Below are positions 35,131 through 44,253 of a DNA stretch of 64,000 nucleotides, piece after piece. The notes under the pieces were generated by a model, which had not been told where the DNA came from, did not search any database, and saw only the letters and a list, made by a program, of their open reading frames with translations. The position numbers and the translations under genes were made by a program. Source of the DNA: Clostridiales bacterium (lineage in GTDB: Bacteria > Bacillota > Clostridia > SK-Y3); NCBI GenBank assembly GCA_030156665.1, contig JASGMB010000002.1, positions 1 to 64,000 on the forward strand, given 5' to 3'. Position 1 is the first letter of the stretch; each line of letters starts with the position of its first letter.

Positions 35131-35472
35131 ATGAACTTAATACAAAATATTCCGTCTATAATATCTCTTGTTTCTGCTCTAATTGTATTGACCATAAGCT
35201 TACAACAGAATATAAAATTTTCTAGTATGTGTTTGAGAATCTCTATTACGCTTATGATATTTTATGTTGTTGGCATGATTATACGTAAAGTATTTGTAAG
35301 TATATTGAAAGAGGTACAAATGAATAAAGAAGAGGAAGCACGACAGGAAAAGCGAAATTTAGAACAAAAACAGGATCATTCTAAAGAAGATGAAGAATTT
35401 CTACCTTTCCAAGCAAAGGAATTAGGTAAAAAGGAAGCAAAAATTATAGCGAATGCCATTAAAGATGTTTAA
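35131..35472 (+). CDS. Small membrane protein of the motility operon, function unknown
   Basis: I do not recognise the family. The 113-residue protein has two hydrophobic segments (about 6-24, IPSIISLVSALIVLTISL, and 32-53, MCLRISITLMIFYVVGMIIRKVFV) and a strongly charged C-terminal half (EEEARQEKRNLEQKQDHSKEDEE) that ends in LGKKEAKIIANAIKDV. AAAGGAG precedes the ATG. Between cheD and sigD many Clostridia have a similar small membrane protein, so a link with motility is likely but unproven. Confidence 0.7.
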   Translation: MNLIQNIPSIISLVSALIVLTISLQQNIKFSSMCLRISITLMIFYVVGMIIRKVFVSILKEVQMNKEEEARQEKRNLEQKQDHSKEDEEFLPFQAKELGKKEAKIIANAIKDV

Positions 35473-35522
35473 TGACGATAGAATCATATTTTAATGTTAG
35501 ATCCCAATAGGAGAGTGTGATA

Positions 35523-36299
35523 ATGTCTAATATTACCTCCAAACAAGCTACTTTATGGAAGCAATATAGTGAAACAAGAAATAATGCCATTAAGGAAAAG
35601 TTAATATTAGAATATTCTCCTTTAATAAAATATGTTGCTGGACGGTTGAGTATATATTTTGGTAATAATGTGGAGTATGAAGATCTATTGAGTTATGGAG
35701 TATTTGGATTAATCGATGCAATTGAAAAGTTTGATATATCTAAGGGAGTAAAGTTTGAAACATATGCTTCGTTAAGGATAAGAGGATCAATTATTGATAG
35801 TGTGCGTAAGTTAGATTGGGTACCCAGGACGCTCAGGCAGAAGAGCAAAGAAATTGAAAAGGCTTATTTAGAATTAGAAGCTAAATTAGGGCGTTCACCA
35901 CTTGATAGCGAAGTTGCCGATAAATTAGGAATGGACATTAACAGTTTTCATAAAGTAGTTAATGAAGTGAATCTTTCCCATCTTATTTCTTTAGATGAAT
36001 TTCTGGAACAAAATTATGAAACACATGTAGATGCTTTTCATGATAGCCATTTGGGTAACCCTACTAATTATGCAGAAGTTAATGAGATTAAAAATCTTTT
36101 AGCTGACGCTATCGATAAACTTTCTGAAAAAGAAAAGACTGTTGTGACGTTATATTATTTTGAAGAATTAACACTTAAAGAAATAAGTGCTATCATGCAA
36201 GTTTCTGAATCTAGAGTTTCTCAACTACATTCAAAAGCTGTAACAAGATTAAGAAGCAAATTAAAGAAACACAAGTCAATATTATATGAAGATGGGTGA
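35523..36299 (+). CDS. sigD: RNA polymerase sigma factor for motility (SigD/FliA)
   Basis: This 258-residue sigma-28 family factor directs late flagellar genes (flagellin, receptors). Region 2 (about 25-95, PLIKYVAGRLS, YEDLLSYGVFGLIDAIEKFD, FETYASLRIRGSIIDSVRKLDWVPRTLRQKSKEIE), region 3 (about 95-160) and region 4 (about 195-255, SEKEKTVVTLYYFEELTLKEISAIMQVSESRVSQLHSKAVTRLRSKL) are intact. The ATG at 35523 is 7 bases after TAGGAGAG; a GTG at 35517 is possible. Its gene comes near the end of the early operon, as in B. subtilis. Confidence 0.96.
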   Translation: MSNITSKQATLWKQYSETRNNAIKEKLILEYSPLIKYVAGRLSIYFGNNVEYEDLLSYGVFGLIDAIEKFDISKGVKFETYASLRIRGSIIDSVRKLDWVPRTLRQKSKEIEKAYLELEAKLGRSPLDSEVADKLGMDINSFHKVVNEVNLSHLISLDEFLEQNYETHVDAFHDSHLGNPTNYAEVNEIKNLLADAIDKLSEKEKTVVTLYYFEELTLKEISAIMQVSESRVSQLHSKAVTRLRSKLKKHKSILYEDG

Positions 36300-36305
36300 A
36301 ATAAT

Positions 36306-37919
36306 ATGGCTGTAGAGTACGATGAAATTGCAAGAAAGGGATATAAATTAGAATATCGAGCAGAAGGGGTTTTTCTTACAATTCTACCCTTTACGAAGAC
36401 AGGAAAAAGACTTAATGTTTCTGATATATTAAACTTAGTTGAAAAGAAACAGCTAAAAAACTATGATAAAGAAAAAATTTTAGAAGCAATATCAAAAAAC
36501 GATGGTTTAGAATATAGAATAGCTGAACCACAAGAAGAAGTAAAAATTAATGCAACTGCTACGGTAAAAATTTTACCAAACAAGATGAAGGCAATGCTTA
36601 AAATAATTCCTCCTGAAGGGGGAGAAATGCTCACATATGAAGAAATTGTAAATATTCTTGAAAAAGAAAAAGTGGTTTTTGGCATAGATTACAATACTAT
36701 TGAAAGTATAAGCAAATTTCCAATTTATAATGAAGAAATTCTTGTAGCGCAAGGGGTAGAACCTATTCATGGAGAAAATGGAAAAATGAAATACCATTTT
36801 CAACTTTCTAAGAATAGAACTCCTAAAATTTTAGAAGATGGCAGAGTGGATTTTCATGAACTAAATTTAATAGAGAATGTTCATGCAGGTGATGTGCTCA
36901 TTACAGCAATACCACCTACTTTAGGAACGCCGGGAACTAATGTATTCGGGGAAGAAATAGCCGCTATACCTGGTAAACCTGCAATATTTCCAAAAGGGAA
37001 AAATGTGGAAATCTCTGAAGATGGTCAGAAATTATTAGCGTCAATAGATGGACAAGTAGTGATAGTAGATAAAAAAGTAAACGTACTTCCTCTTTATGAA
37101 GTCAATGGAAATGTAGATAATTCTACAGGCAACATAAATTTTGTCGGTAATGTTGTTGTTAAAGGAAATGTTTTGACAGGTTTTACAATTGAGTCTGGCG
37201 GTACAGTTGAAGTTCAAGGGGTGGTAGAAGGTGCTACAATTAAAGCTGCCGGAGATATTGTTTTAAGACGAGGAATGCAGGGTTTAAATAAGGGTGTGTT
37301 AATATCTGACGGAAATATTATTGCGAAATACATAGAACATAGCCGTTTGACAGCAAAAGGAGATATTAAATGTGAAGCGATTATGCATAGTATGATTGAA
37401 TGTGGTGGTGTTCTGGTATTAGGAGGCAAGAAAGGGCTTATTGTTGGCGGTCTTGCAAAGGTAGGTAAAGAAATAAATGCTAAAGTGATTGGTTCTCCAA
37501 TGGCAACAACTACTGAATTAGAAGTAGGGGTAGATCCAACGATACGAGATCGTTATAAAGTATTAAAAAAAGAAATTACAGTTACAGAAGAAGAAATTAA
37601 AAAGATCGATCAAGCGATTGAGCTTTTGCAAAAATTGGAGGCTCTTCATAGGTTAGATGATTCAAAGAGAATATTCCTTGATAAATCGTTAAAAACAAAA
37701 CTTTATCTTAAAAATAAGCTTATTACATTACGCAATGAATTTAGTGATATAAGTAAAAGATTAGAAGAAGAAAGTAATGGCAAGATCAAAGTACAAAATT
37801 TAATATATCCGGGAACAAAGATATCTATAGGCTCATGTATGATGTACGTAAAAGAAAATATAAAGTATGTTACATTATATCGTGATGGAGCTGATATAAA
37901 AATAGGACAGTATCAATAG
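36306..37919 (+). CDS. DUF342 (FapA-type) polymer-forming domain protein
   Basis: The 537-residue protein belongs to the DUF342/FapA family. An N-terminal region (about 1-180, with alpha/beta domains) is followed by a right-handed beta-helix-like part (about 250-400) with repeated short strands and glycines (GNVDNSTGNINFVGNVVVKGNVLTGFTIESGGTVEVQGVVEGATI) and a C-terminal coiled coil (about 415-490). In other bacteria such proteins are tied to flagellar motility and cell surface polarity; the function is not established. It follows sigD by 6 bases, the common clostridial order. Confidence 0.85.
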   Translation: MAVEYDEIARKGYKLEYRAEGVFLTILPFTKTGKRLNVSDILNLVEKKQLKNYDKEKILEAISKNDGLEYRIAEPQEEVKINATATVKILPNKMKAMLKIIPPEGGEMLTYEEIVNILEKEKVVFGIDYNTIESISKFPIYNEEILVAQGVEPIHGENGKMKYHFQLSKNRTPKILEDGRVDFHELNLIENVHAGDVLITAIPPTLGTPGTNVFGEEIAAIPGKPAIFPKGKNVEISEDGQKLLASIDGQVVIVDKKVNVLPLYEVNGNVDNSTGNINFVGNVVVKGNVLTGFTIESGGTVEVQGVVEGATIKAAGDIVLRRGMQGLNKGVLISDGNIIAKYIEHSRLTAKGDIKCEAIMHSMIECGGVLVLGGKKGLIVGGLAKVGKEINAKVIGSPMATTTELEVGVDPTIRDRYKVLKKEITVTEEEIKKIDQAIELLQKLEALHRLDDSKRIFLDKSLKTKLYLKNKLITLRNEFSDISKRLEEESNGKIKVQNLIYPGTKISIGSCMMYVKENIKYVTLYRDGADIKIGQYQ

Positions 37920-37921
37920 AT

Positions 37922-37941
37922 TTTCAGATGAGTATCTGAAA
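37922..37941 (+). repeat. Short hairpin after the DUF342 gene
   Basis: TTTCAGAT (37922-37929) pairs perfectly with ATCTGAAA (37934-37941) around a GAGT loop, directly after the stop codon. There is no T run; a message-stabilising hairpin is more likely than a terminator. Confidence 0.4.
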
Positions 37942-37986
37942 GTTTCATAATTATAAAAGAGATTGATTGTTAAGGGAGTGACAATA

Positions 37987-38319
37987 TTGTCCATTAAACC
38001 TATAGATTTTCAGATTGCTGTACCAAAGACATCTGAGATATCTAAAATTCAAAATGAAGACAACCAGAAGTATTATACAAATCAACAGCATGTTTCATCT
38101 TTTGTGCAAGAGCAGGCAAATCATGCAATGAAAAGAGTTAATGCTACTGACAAATCTTATGAGGGAAAGATAAGAGATAAAAACAAAGAAGAAAGTAAAA
38201 AACATTCCAGTCAAAAAGAAAACAGGAAAGAGCGTAAAGAAGAACAAGAAAATGATAAAGATAAAAAACAAAATGTATCAAAGCCTTCAAAAGGTAATAT
38301 AATTGATATTCACATATAA
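37987..38319 (+). CDS. Charged small protein, function unknown
   Basis: I do not recognise this 110-residue protein. It starts with SIKPIDFQIAVPKTSEISKIQN and soon becomes extremely polar, with a Lys/Glu/Asp/Gln-rich stretch (KIRDKNKEESKKHSSQKENRKERKEEQENDKDKKQN) that is probably unfolded. It ends in a short hydrophobic tail (GNIIDIHI). The TTG at 37987 has AAGGGAGTGA 5 bases upstream; an in-frame TTG at 37963 lacks a site. Many Clostridia have a similar small protein after the DUF342 gene, so it is likely real. Confidence 0.65.
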   Translation: MSIKPIDFQIAVPKTSEISKIQNEDNQKYYTNQQHVSSFVQEQANHAMKRVNATDKSYEGKIRDKNKEESKKHSSQKENRKERKEEQENDKDKKQNVSKPSKGNIIDIHI

Positions 38320-38344
38320 ATTTATACTGTGAGGAGAGAATAAG

Positions 38345-38923
38345 GTGCAGTATTTCTCTTGGATAGTCATATTAATAATGGTCAATATTTGTTGTTTCTT
38401 ATTTTTTATATACGGATATCGAAAGACAATTCAGAAAAACGCAACGTTATTGGATTCCAAAATAGAACAGTTAGAAAAATTGTTGGACAATGCCGACCAA
38501 ATGGTAAACGAATTAAATCAACTTTCCGATTATGTTGCTTTTCGCATTGAAGAATCCAATGAAAAGCTTATACAAACTTTAGCTAATTTAGATGTAAAAA
38601 TTGAAAGTGGTGCTGAGCTTGATAATAATTTAAATAAAAAATTAATGCAGCATAAAGACTTATTAGCAGAGTTCACACAAACCTATGAACAATTAAAAAA
38701 TTTGCCCCTACCCGGTGAAAATAATAGCAAAGTAGAAAACGATTGTTTGGCTAGCCATGCAGAAAATGCTTCTAAGCAATATACACTTCATCCGAAATAT
38801 ATTGAAGCTTTGGAAATGGCTCAGAGTGGTACAGACATTAGGGAGATTTCACGTAAATTAAATTTAGGGCAGGGAGAAGTACAATTACTGCTTGAAACAA
38901 AAAATGGAAGAAATATTTATTAG
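38345..38923 (+). CDS. Membrane-anchored coiled-coil protein, DUF6115/SwrB-like position
   Basis: The 192-residue protein has an N-terminal membrane segment (about 3-22, YFSWIVILIMVNICCFLFFIYG), a coiled coil (about 25-120) and a C-terminal helix-turn-helix-like motif (HPKYIEALEMAQSGTDIREISRKLNLGQGEVQLLLETK, about 152-188). That C-terminal motif matches my memory of DUF6115/DUF2802-type proteins encoded after sigD, where B. subtilis has swrB (ylxL). It starts with GTG after GAGGAGAG. A role in flagellar assembly control is inference from position. Confidence 0.7.
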   Translation: MQYFSWIVILIMVNICCFLFFIYGYRKTIQKNATLLDSKIEQLEKLLDNADQMVNELNQLSDYVAFRIEESNEKLIQTLANLDVKIESGAELDNNLNKKLMQHKDLLAEFTQTYEQLKNLPLPGENNSKVENDCLASHAENASKQYTLHPKYIEALEMAQSGTDIREISRKLNLGQGEVQLLLETKNGRNIY

Positions 38924-38967
38924 TAAATATACGCATACTAATATTTAAGCAATATTTAACAAAGGGG

Positions 38968-39132
38968 ATGAGAACACTGGATAAACCGTTTAAAAAAAAG
39001 AAAAAAGAACCGACAGTGGCACCGGGAATGGAAGCAGACCCAAGAGGAGAAAGTGCTACTGAAGAAGATAAAAAACGGGATAACGTTACTAAAGTAACAA
39101 GATTAGTTTGGGATGAACATGACCCAAGTTAA
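38968..39132 (+). CDS. Small conserved-looking ORF at the end of the motility operon
   Basis: A 54-codon frame opens at ATG 38968 and reads MRTLDKPFKKKKKEPTVAPG, then an acidic/basic middle and the end TRLVWDEHDPS. The AAAGGGG site abuts that ATG, which is too close; a CTG at 38977 lies 9 bases after the site and would give a 51-residue product beginning LDKPFKKKKKEP. The frame follows the previous gene by 44 bases and has codon use like its neighbours. No domain is recognised. Confidence 0.55.
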   Translation: MRTLDKPFKKKKKEPTVAPGMEADPRGESATEEDKKRDNVTKVTRLVWDEHDPS

Positions 39133-39133
39133 A

Positions 39134-39160
39134 TAACCGTTTTGGTTAAATATTTTATAT
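39134..39160 (+). terminator. Weak terminator at the end of the motility operon
   Basis: TAACC (39134-39138) pairs with GGTTA (39144-39148), followed by AATATTTTAT. The stem is short and the T run broken, so termination here may be inefficient. Confidence 0.3.
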
Positions 39161-39230
39161 GTTTGATGCTTGTCATATATTCTATAGGCATGTAAATTAT
39201 TAAAAATTATGAAGAATAAAATCAAAGATT

Positions 39231-39260
39231 TTGACATTATTTTATTAGAAAAATTATTAA
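39231..39260 (+). promoter_or_regulatory. Upstream promoter candidate for rpsB
   Basis: A perfect -35 box TTGACA (39231-39236) is followed after 18 bases by TATTAA (39255-39260, 4 of 6). Together with the next promoter it would give tandem starts for the rpsB-tsf operon. Confidence 0.4.
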
Positions 39261-39267
39261 AATATAG

Positions 39268-39296
39268 TTGCGTATTAAATGCAACTGTGGTAAACT
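39268..39296 (+). promoter_or_regulatory. Downstream promoter candidate for rpsB
   Basis: TTGCGT (39268-39273) and TAAACT (39291-39296) are exactly 17 bases apart, each 4 of 6 to consensus. A start near 39303 would place the folded leader (39317-39377) close to the 5' end. Confidence 0.5.
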
Positions 39297-39316
39297 ACTA
39301 TAGGAAAAAATACACA

Positions 39317-39377
39317 CGCTCTAGGATTTTCAAAAGGGTGCCATACCTATTGGTCTTTTGAAAAGTTGATTAGAGTG
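39317..39377 (+). promoter_or_regulatory. Folded rpsB leader, candidate S2 autoregulatory site
   Basis: An outer stem CGCTCTA/TAGAGTG (39317-39323 with 39371-39377, one G-U) encloses a perfect 10-bp stem TTTTCAAAAG/CTTTTGAAAA (39327-39336 with 39355-39364). The apical loop holds GGGTGCC and TTGG. Ribosomal protein operons commonly have such leaders that bind their own product. Ligand identity (S2) is inference. Confidence 0.45.
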
Positions 39378-39404
39378 GAGGTATAAAAAACCAGGAGGTG
39401 CGTT

Positions 39405-40109
39405 ATGTCAGTTATTTCAATGAAACAACTTTTAGAAGCAGGTGTACATTTCGGTCATCAGACGCGAAGATGGAACCCTAAAATGGCTGAGTATATCTTT
39501 ACTGAAAGAAATGGTATATATATTATAGACCTTCAAAAAACAGTAAAGAAGATTGAAGAAGCTTATTATTTTATAAGAGAATTAGCCATGAATAACGAAG
39601 AAATTCTTTTTGTGGGAACTAAAAAACAAGCACAAGATTCCATTAAAGAAGAAGCAGAAAGAGCAAATATGTATTATGTCAATGCTAGATGGTTAGGTGG
39701 CATGCTTACTAATTTTAAAACCATCAGAAAACGTATTGATAGATTAAATCAGCTCAAAACAATGGAAGAAGATGGAACATTTGAAGTATTGCCTAAGAAA
39801 GAAGTTATCAAGCTTAGAGCTGAACGAGAAAAACTGGAAAAATATCTTGGTGGCATCAAAGATATGAAAAAACTTCCCGGTGCGCTTTTTGTGGTTGATC
39901 CAAGAAAAGAAAAAATTGCTATTGCAGAAGCTAGGAAGTTAGGTATTCCAGTTGTTGCAATTGTTGATACTAATTGTGACCCTGAAGAAGTTGATTATGT
40001 TATTCCGGGCAATGATGATGCTATTAGAGCTGTAAAGTTGATAGCTTCAAAAATTGCAGATGCTGTTCTTGAAGGAAGACAGGGAGAACAGATTGTGGCA
40101 GAAGAGTAA
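39405..40109 (+). CDS. rpsB: 30S ribosomal protein S2
   Basis: S2 (234 residues) binds the 30S subunit late in assembly and is needed for S1 and mRNA binding. Family signatures are complete: [41 protein letters not shown] and [65 protein letters not shown] precedes the ATG. It is followed by a strong terminator, so tsf may be expressed by read-through or from its own promoter. Confidence 0.98.
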   Translation: MSVISMKQLLEAGVHFGHQTRRWNPKMAEYIFTERNGIYIIDLQKTVKKIEEAYYFIRELAMNNEEILFVGTKKQAQDSIKEEAERANMYYVNARWLGGMLTNFKTIRKRIDRLNQLKTMEEDGTFEVLPKKEVIKLRAEREKLEKYLGGIKDMKKLPGALFVVDPRKEKIAIAEARKLGIPVVAIVDTNCDPEEVDYVIPGNDDAIRAVKLIASKIADAVLEGRQGEQIVAEE

Positions 40110-40140
40110 TTTCCATCTTATTTCAGATGAGAAGTTAAAA

Positions 40141-40191
40141 AAAGACCCAGTCTTCAGTCTGAATCGTGAAGGCTGAAGACTGGGTCTTTTT
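40141..40191 (+). terminator. rpsB terminator
   Basis: A 20-base arm (40141-40160) pairs with 40170-40189 at 19 Watson-Crick positions plus one wobble or mismatch, loop of 9, then TTTTT. It is one of the strongest hairpins in the window. Confidence 0.9.
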
Positions 40192-40265
40192 ACATAGTCA
40201 AATCGTTTGCATAAAAATTTTAAATATTAAAACACTATGATAAGAGAACAATAGGAGGCATGAAC

Positions 40266-40910
40266 ATGGTAACTGCTCAGAGTGTAAAAGAATTAAGAGA
40301 AAGAACCGGTGCAGGTATGATGGACTGTAAGAAGGCACTTGCAGAAGCGAATGGTGATATGGAAAAAGCAATAGAGCTTTTAAGAGAAAAAGGGTTAGCT
40401 GCTGCTGCAAAAAAAGCAGGAAGAATTGCTGCTGAAGGTTTAGTAGACGCTTACATACATGGTGATGGAAGAATAGGTGTATTAGTTGAAGTGAATTCCG
40501 AAACGGATTTTGTTGCTAAAAATGAGGAATTTAAAAATTTTGTTAAAGATGTAGCGATGCAGATTGCTGCTGCCAATCCTCAATATGTACGAAGAGAAGA
40601 AGTACCTGAAGAAGTTATAAAAAAAGAAAAAGAAATTTTAAGAGCACAAGCACTTAATGAAGGTAAGCCTGAAAAGATTGTAGAGAAAATGGTTGAAGGA
40701 AGAATTGAAAAATTCTATAAAGAAGTTTGTCTTCTTGAACAGCCGTTTATTAAAGACCCTGATATAACTATTCAGGATTTATTGACTGAAAAGATTGCAA
40801 AAATTGGTGAAAATTTAAATATTCGTAGATTTGCACGTTTTGAAAAAGGTGAAGGTCTGGAGAAGCGTAACGATGATTTTGCAAATGAAGTTGCAAATAT
40901 GATAAAATAA
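40266..40910 (+). CDS. tsf: Translation elongation factor Ts
   Basis: EF-Ts (214 residues) is the nucleotide exchange factor for EF-Tu. The N-terminal UBA-like domain is clear ([41 protein letters not shown]), followed by the core ([54 protein letters not shown]) with the TDFVAKN signature. The protein is of the short Firmicutes type. AGGAGG is 7 bases before the ATG at 40266; the ATG at 40260 is too near. Confidence 0.97.
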   Translation: MVTAQSVKELRERTGAGMMDCKKALAEANGDMEKAIELLREKGLAAAAKKAGRIAAEGLVDAYIHGDGRIGVLVEVNSETDFVAKNEEFKNFVKDVAMQIAAANPQYVRREEVPEEVIKKEKEILRAQALNEGKPEKIVEKMVEGRIEKFYKEVCLLEQPFIKDPDITIQDLLTEKIAKIGENLNIRRFARFEKGEGLEKRNDDFANEVANMIK

Positions 40911-40929
40911 ACATTTACCGCAAGACCTT

Positions 40930-40962
40930 AAAAAAGGAACACAATATTGTGTTCCTTTTTTA
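40930..40962 (+). terminator. tsf terminator
   Basis: A perfect palindrome (AAAAAAGGAACAC with its complement around AATATT, 40930-40961) ends in six T. It is a canonical terminator and, read on the other strand, would also work in reverse. Confidence 0.85.
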
Positions 40963-41008
40963 GGAATATTAGCAGGATTTTCTAAGTTTATGTAGAACAT
41001 ATTATTAG

Positions 41009-42294
<1,286 letters not shown>

Positions 42295-42295
42295 A

Positions 42296-42493
42296 ATGCT
42301 TCCAGATGTATTAGGATATAAAATGGAAAAGGGTAGAAATATATTAGCTAATAATGGGTATAATGATATTAAAATAATTTTTACAAAGTCCCCTTATAAA
42401 ACAAAAATTTCACCCTCAAGCCAAGACGCTAGGATTATTCGGGTTAGAAAAGTTTCTGAGAGCACGGTTGAACTACTAATTTGTTATGTATAA
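42296..42493 (+). CDS. PASTA-like single-domain small protein
   Basis: This 65-residue protein reads LPDVLGYKMEKGRNILANNGYNDIKIIFTKSPYKT, the PASTA pattern of a Pro-Asp-Val start, an amphipathic helix and a beta hairpin, then beta strands (RIIRVRKVSESTVELLICYV). It has no membrane segment or signal peptide, unlike the usual PASTA repeats at the end of PrkC-type kinases and penicillin-binding proteins. GGAGGTATAAA precedes the ATG. It lies 1 base after frr and before a terminator and uppS. The role is unknown. Confidence 0.75.
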   Translation: MLPDVLGYKMEKGRNILANNGYNDIKIIFTKSPYKTKISPSSQDARIIRVRKVSESTVELLICYV

Positions 42494-42558
42494 CTTAAAG
42501 TGTAGTAACTGCATAGGAGAAGCGAACTTTAATGATGATTGGTTGTAAAAAAGCCTAT

Positions 42559-42585
42559 TACCCCTCGCTAGAGGGGTATTTCTTT
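42559..42585 (+). terminator. Terminator or attenuator upstream of uppS
   Basis: TACCCCTC (42559-42566) and GAGGGGTA (42571-42578) form an 8-bp stem with a GCTA loop, followed by TTTCTTT. It lies 12 bases before the uppS ribosome binding site, between frr-PASTA and the lipid genes. Confidence 0.65.
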
Positions 42586-42606
42586 CAATTAGGAGGCTGT
42601 AATATT

Positions 42607-43374
42607 TTGGATTTTAATATAAAAAGTCTTATAAAAAAATTTACTAGTAAAGGTCAGAATATTACAATAGATTATTCCAGATTACCGGAGCATATTGCGA
42701 TCATAATGGACGGCAATGGAAGATGGGCTAAACAAAGAGGGTTACCCCGGTCTGCCGGACATAAAGCAGGTGCTCAGACACTGCGAAAAATAACTGAATT
42801 TTGTAATGAGATAGGTATAAAAGTATTAACAGTATATGCTTTTTCCACTGAAAATTGGAGAAGACCGCAGCAAGAAATAGATGCCTTAATGGAATTGTTG
42901 TTAGAGTATCTTATGAATGCAGAAAAACAGCTAATGGGACAAAATATAGTAATAAAAGTTATTGGAGATATTAGTTTACTTTCACGAGAGATTAAGGAAC
43001 AAATTATTAAAACAGAAAAGTTAACACAAAATAATTCAGGATTGCTTTTAAATATTGCTATAAACTATGGTGGAAGAGATGAAATCGTTAATGCAGTAAA
43101 ACGAATTGTAACAGATATTCAAAATAAAAACATTACTCGTAACGATATCAATGAACAATTGATTTCAAATTATATGTACACAAAGGGAATAAAAGACCCA
43201 GATCTTATTATAAGACCTAGTGGTGAATTGAGATTAAGTAACTTTTTATTATGGCAATCTGCATATTCTGAATTCTGGTTTTCGAATATTTATTGGCCTA
43301 ATTTTACATCTGATGATCTTTTAAAAGCTATAAGCGATTACCAGCAAAGGAATAGAAGATTTGGGGGAATATAA
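42607..43374 (+). CDS. uppS: Undecaprenyl diphosphate synthase (cis-prenyltransferase)
   Basis: UppS (255 residues) adds eight isoprene units to farnesyl diphosphate to make the lipid carrier for peptidoglycan and wall polymers. The catalytic Asp35 lies in IAIIMDGNGRWAKQRGLPRSAGH; other motifs are VLTVYAFSTENWRRP, NIAINYGGRDEIVNA and DLIIRPSGELRLSNFLLWQSAYSEFWF. The TTG at 42607 has AGGAGG 10 bases upstream. An upstream ATG at 42532 would place the terminator hairpin inside the gene and is rejected. Confidence 0.96.
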   Translation: MDFNIKSLIKKFTSKGQNITIDYSRLPEHIAIIMDGNGRWAKQRGLPRSAGHKAGAQTLRKITEFCNEIGIKVLTVYAFSTENWRRPQQEIDALMELLLEYLMNAEKQLMGQNIVIKVIGDISLLSREIKEQIIKTEKLTQNNSGLLLNIAINYGGRDEIVNAVKRIVTDIQNKNITRNDINEQLISNYMYTKGIKDPDLIIRPSGELRLSNFLLWQSAYSEFWFSNIYWPNFTSDDLLKAISDYQQRNRRFGGI

Positions 43375-44181
43375 GTGCTTGCTAAAAGGATAATAAGTGC
43401 AGTAGTTGGCGTAATATTATTAATATGTATAGTAATCTCAGATAAAATTGTTATTAACATAGGTGTTGCTGCAATTTCTATGATTGCATTATATGAATTA
43501 TTTTCTGCAGTAAAATGCGAAAAAAATCTACCATTAATGGGTATAAGTTGGTTAGGGGCTATAGTTATTTCATTTAGTAATTTCATACGTCAAGAATTGA
43601 TAATGATTTTAATATATGGATATATACTACTATTGTTCTTGTTTTATTTAATATTTCATAGCACAATACGGTTTAGTCGGATTGCAATTAATTTTTTTGC
43701 TTTAATATATATTCCTTATTTTCTTTCACACATTATTTTTACCAGGGGTTTGAACAATGGAAATGTTTTAGTCTGGTTAATTTTTTTAGGTGCATGGACT
43801 ACTGACACTTTTGCTTTTTTTGTAGGTACTTTCGTGGGCAAAAGAAAGTTATGGCCCGAAGTAAGCCCTAAAAAGACGATAGAAGGTGCTATTGGCGGCA
43901 TTATGGGTTGTGGTTTATCTTTTTTGCTATATGGATACCTACTTCATATTTGGGGAAATTATAATATTAATTATGCAAATTTATTTATTTTAGGTTTGCT
44001 TTGCTCCTTTATTGCCCAAATAGGAGATTTATCTGCTTCTATTATTAAGCGGCAATACCATATTAAAGATTTTGGTAAAATAATGCCTGGCCATGGTGGG
44101 GTATTGGATAGATTTGATAGCATTATTTTTGTAGCACCTTTGGTGTACTATTTTACAGCGTGTTTTAATGTAATATTTTAA
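43375..44181 (+). CDS. cdsA: Phosphatidate cytidylyltransferase
   Basis: CdsA (268 residues) makes CDP-diacylglycerol from phosphatidate and CTP, the branch point of phospholipid synthesis. It is highly hydrophobic with about seven membrane segments and carries the CDP-alcohol signature near the C-terminus (SIIKRQYHIKDFGKIMPGHGGVLDRFDSIIF). It starts with GTG directly after the uppS stop, with GGGGGA in the uppS end. Its place between uppS and dxr is standard. Confidence 0.95.
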   Translation: MLAKRIISAVVGVILLICIVISDKIVINIGVAAISMIALYELFSAVKCEKNLPLMGISWLGAIVISFSNFIRQELIMILIYGYILLLFLFYLIFHSTIRFSRIAINFFALIYIPYFLSHIIFTRGLNNGNVLVWLIFLGAWTTDTFAFFVGTFVGKRKLWPEVSPKKTIEGAIGGIMGCGLSFLLYGYLLHIWGNYNINYANLFILGLLCSFIAQIGDLSASIIKRQYHIKDFGKIMPGHGGVLDRFDSIIFVAPLVYYFTACFNVIF

Positions 44182-44253
44182 TTAGCACAACAGATTAATA
44201 AGTATTTTTATAATAAATAATGTAAAGAGGAATAAAGGAGAATTACACATAAT

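Noticed and set aside
42532-42606. N-terminal extension of UppS from ATG 42532
   Set aside because: It would translate through a terminator hairpin and the AGGAGG site; TTG 42607 fits the family.
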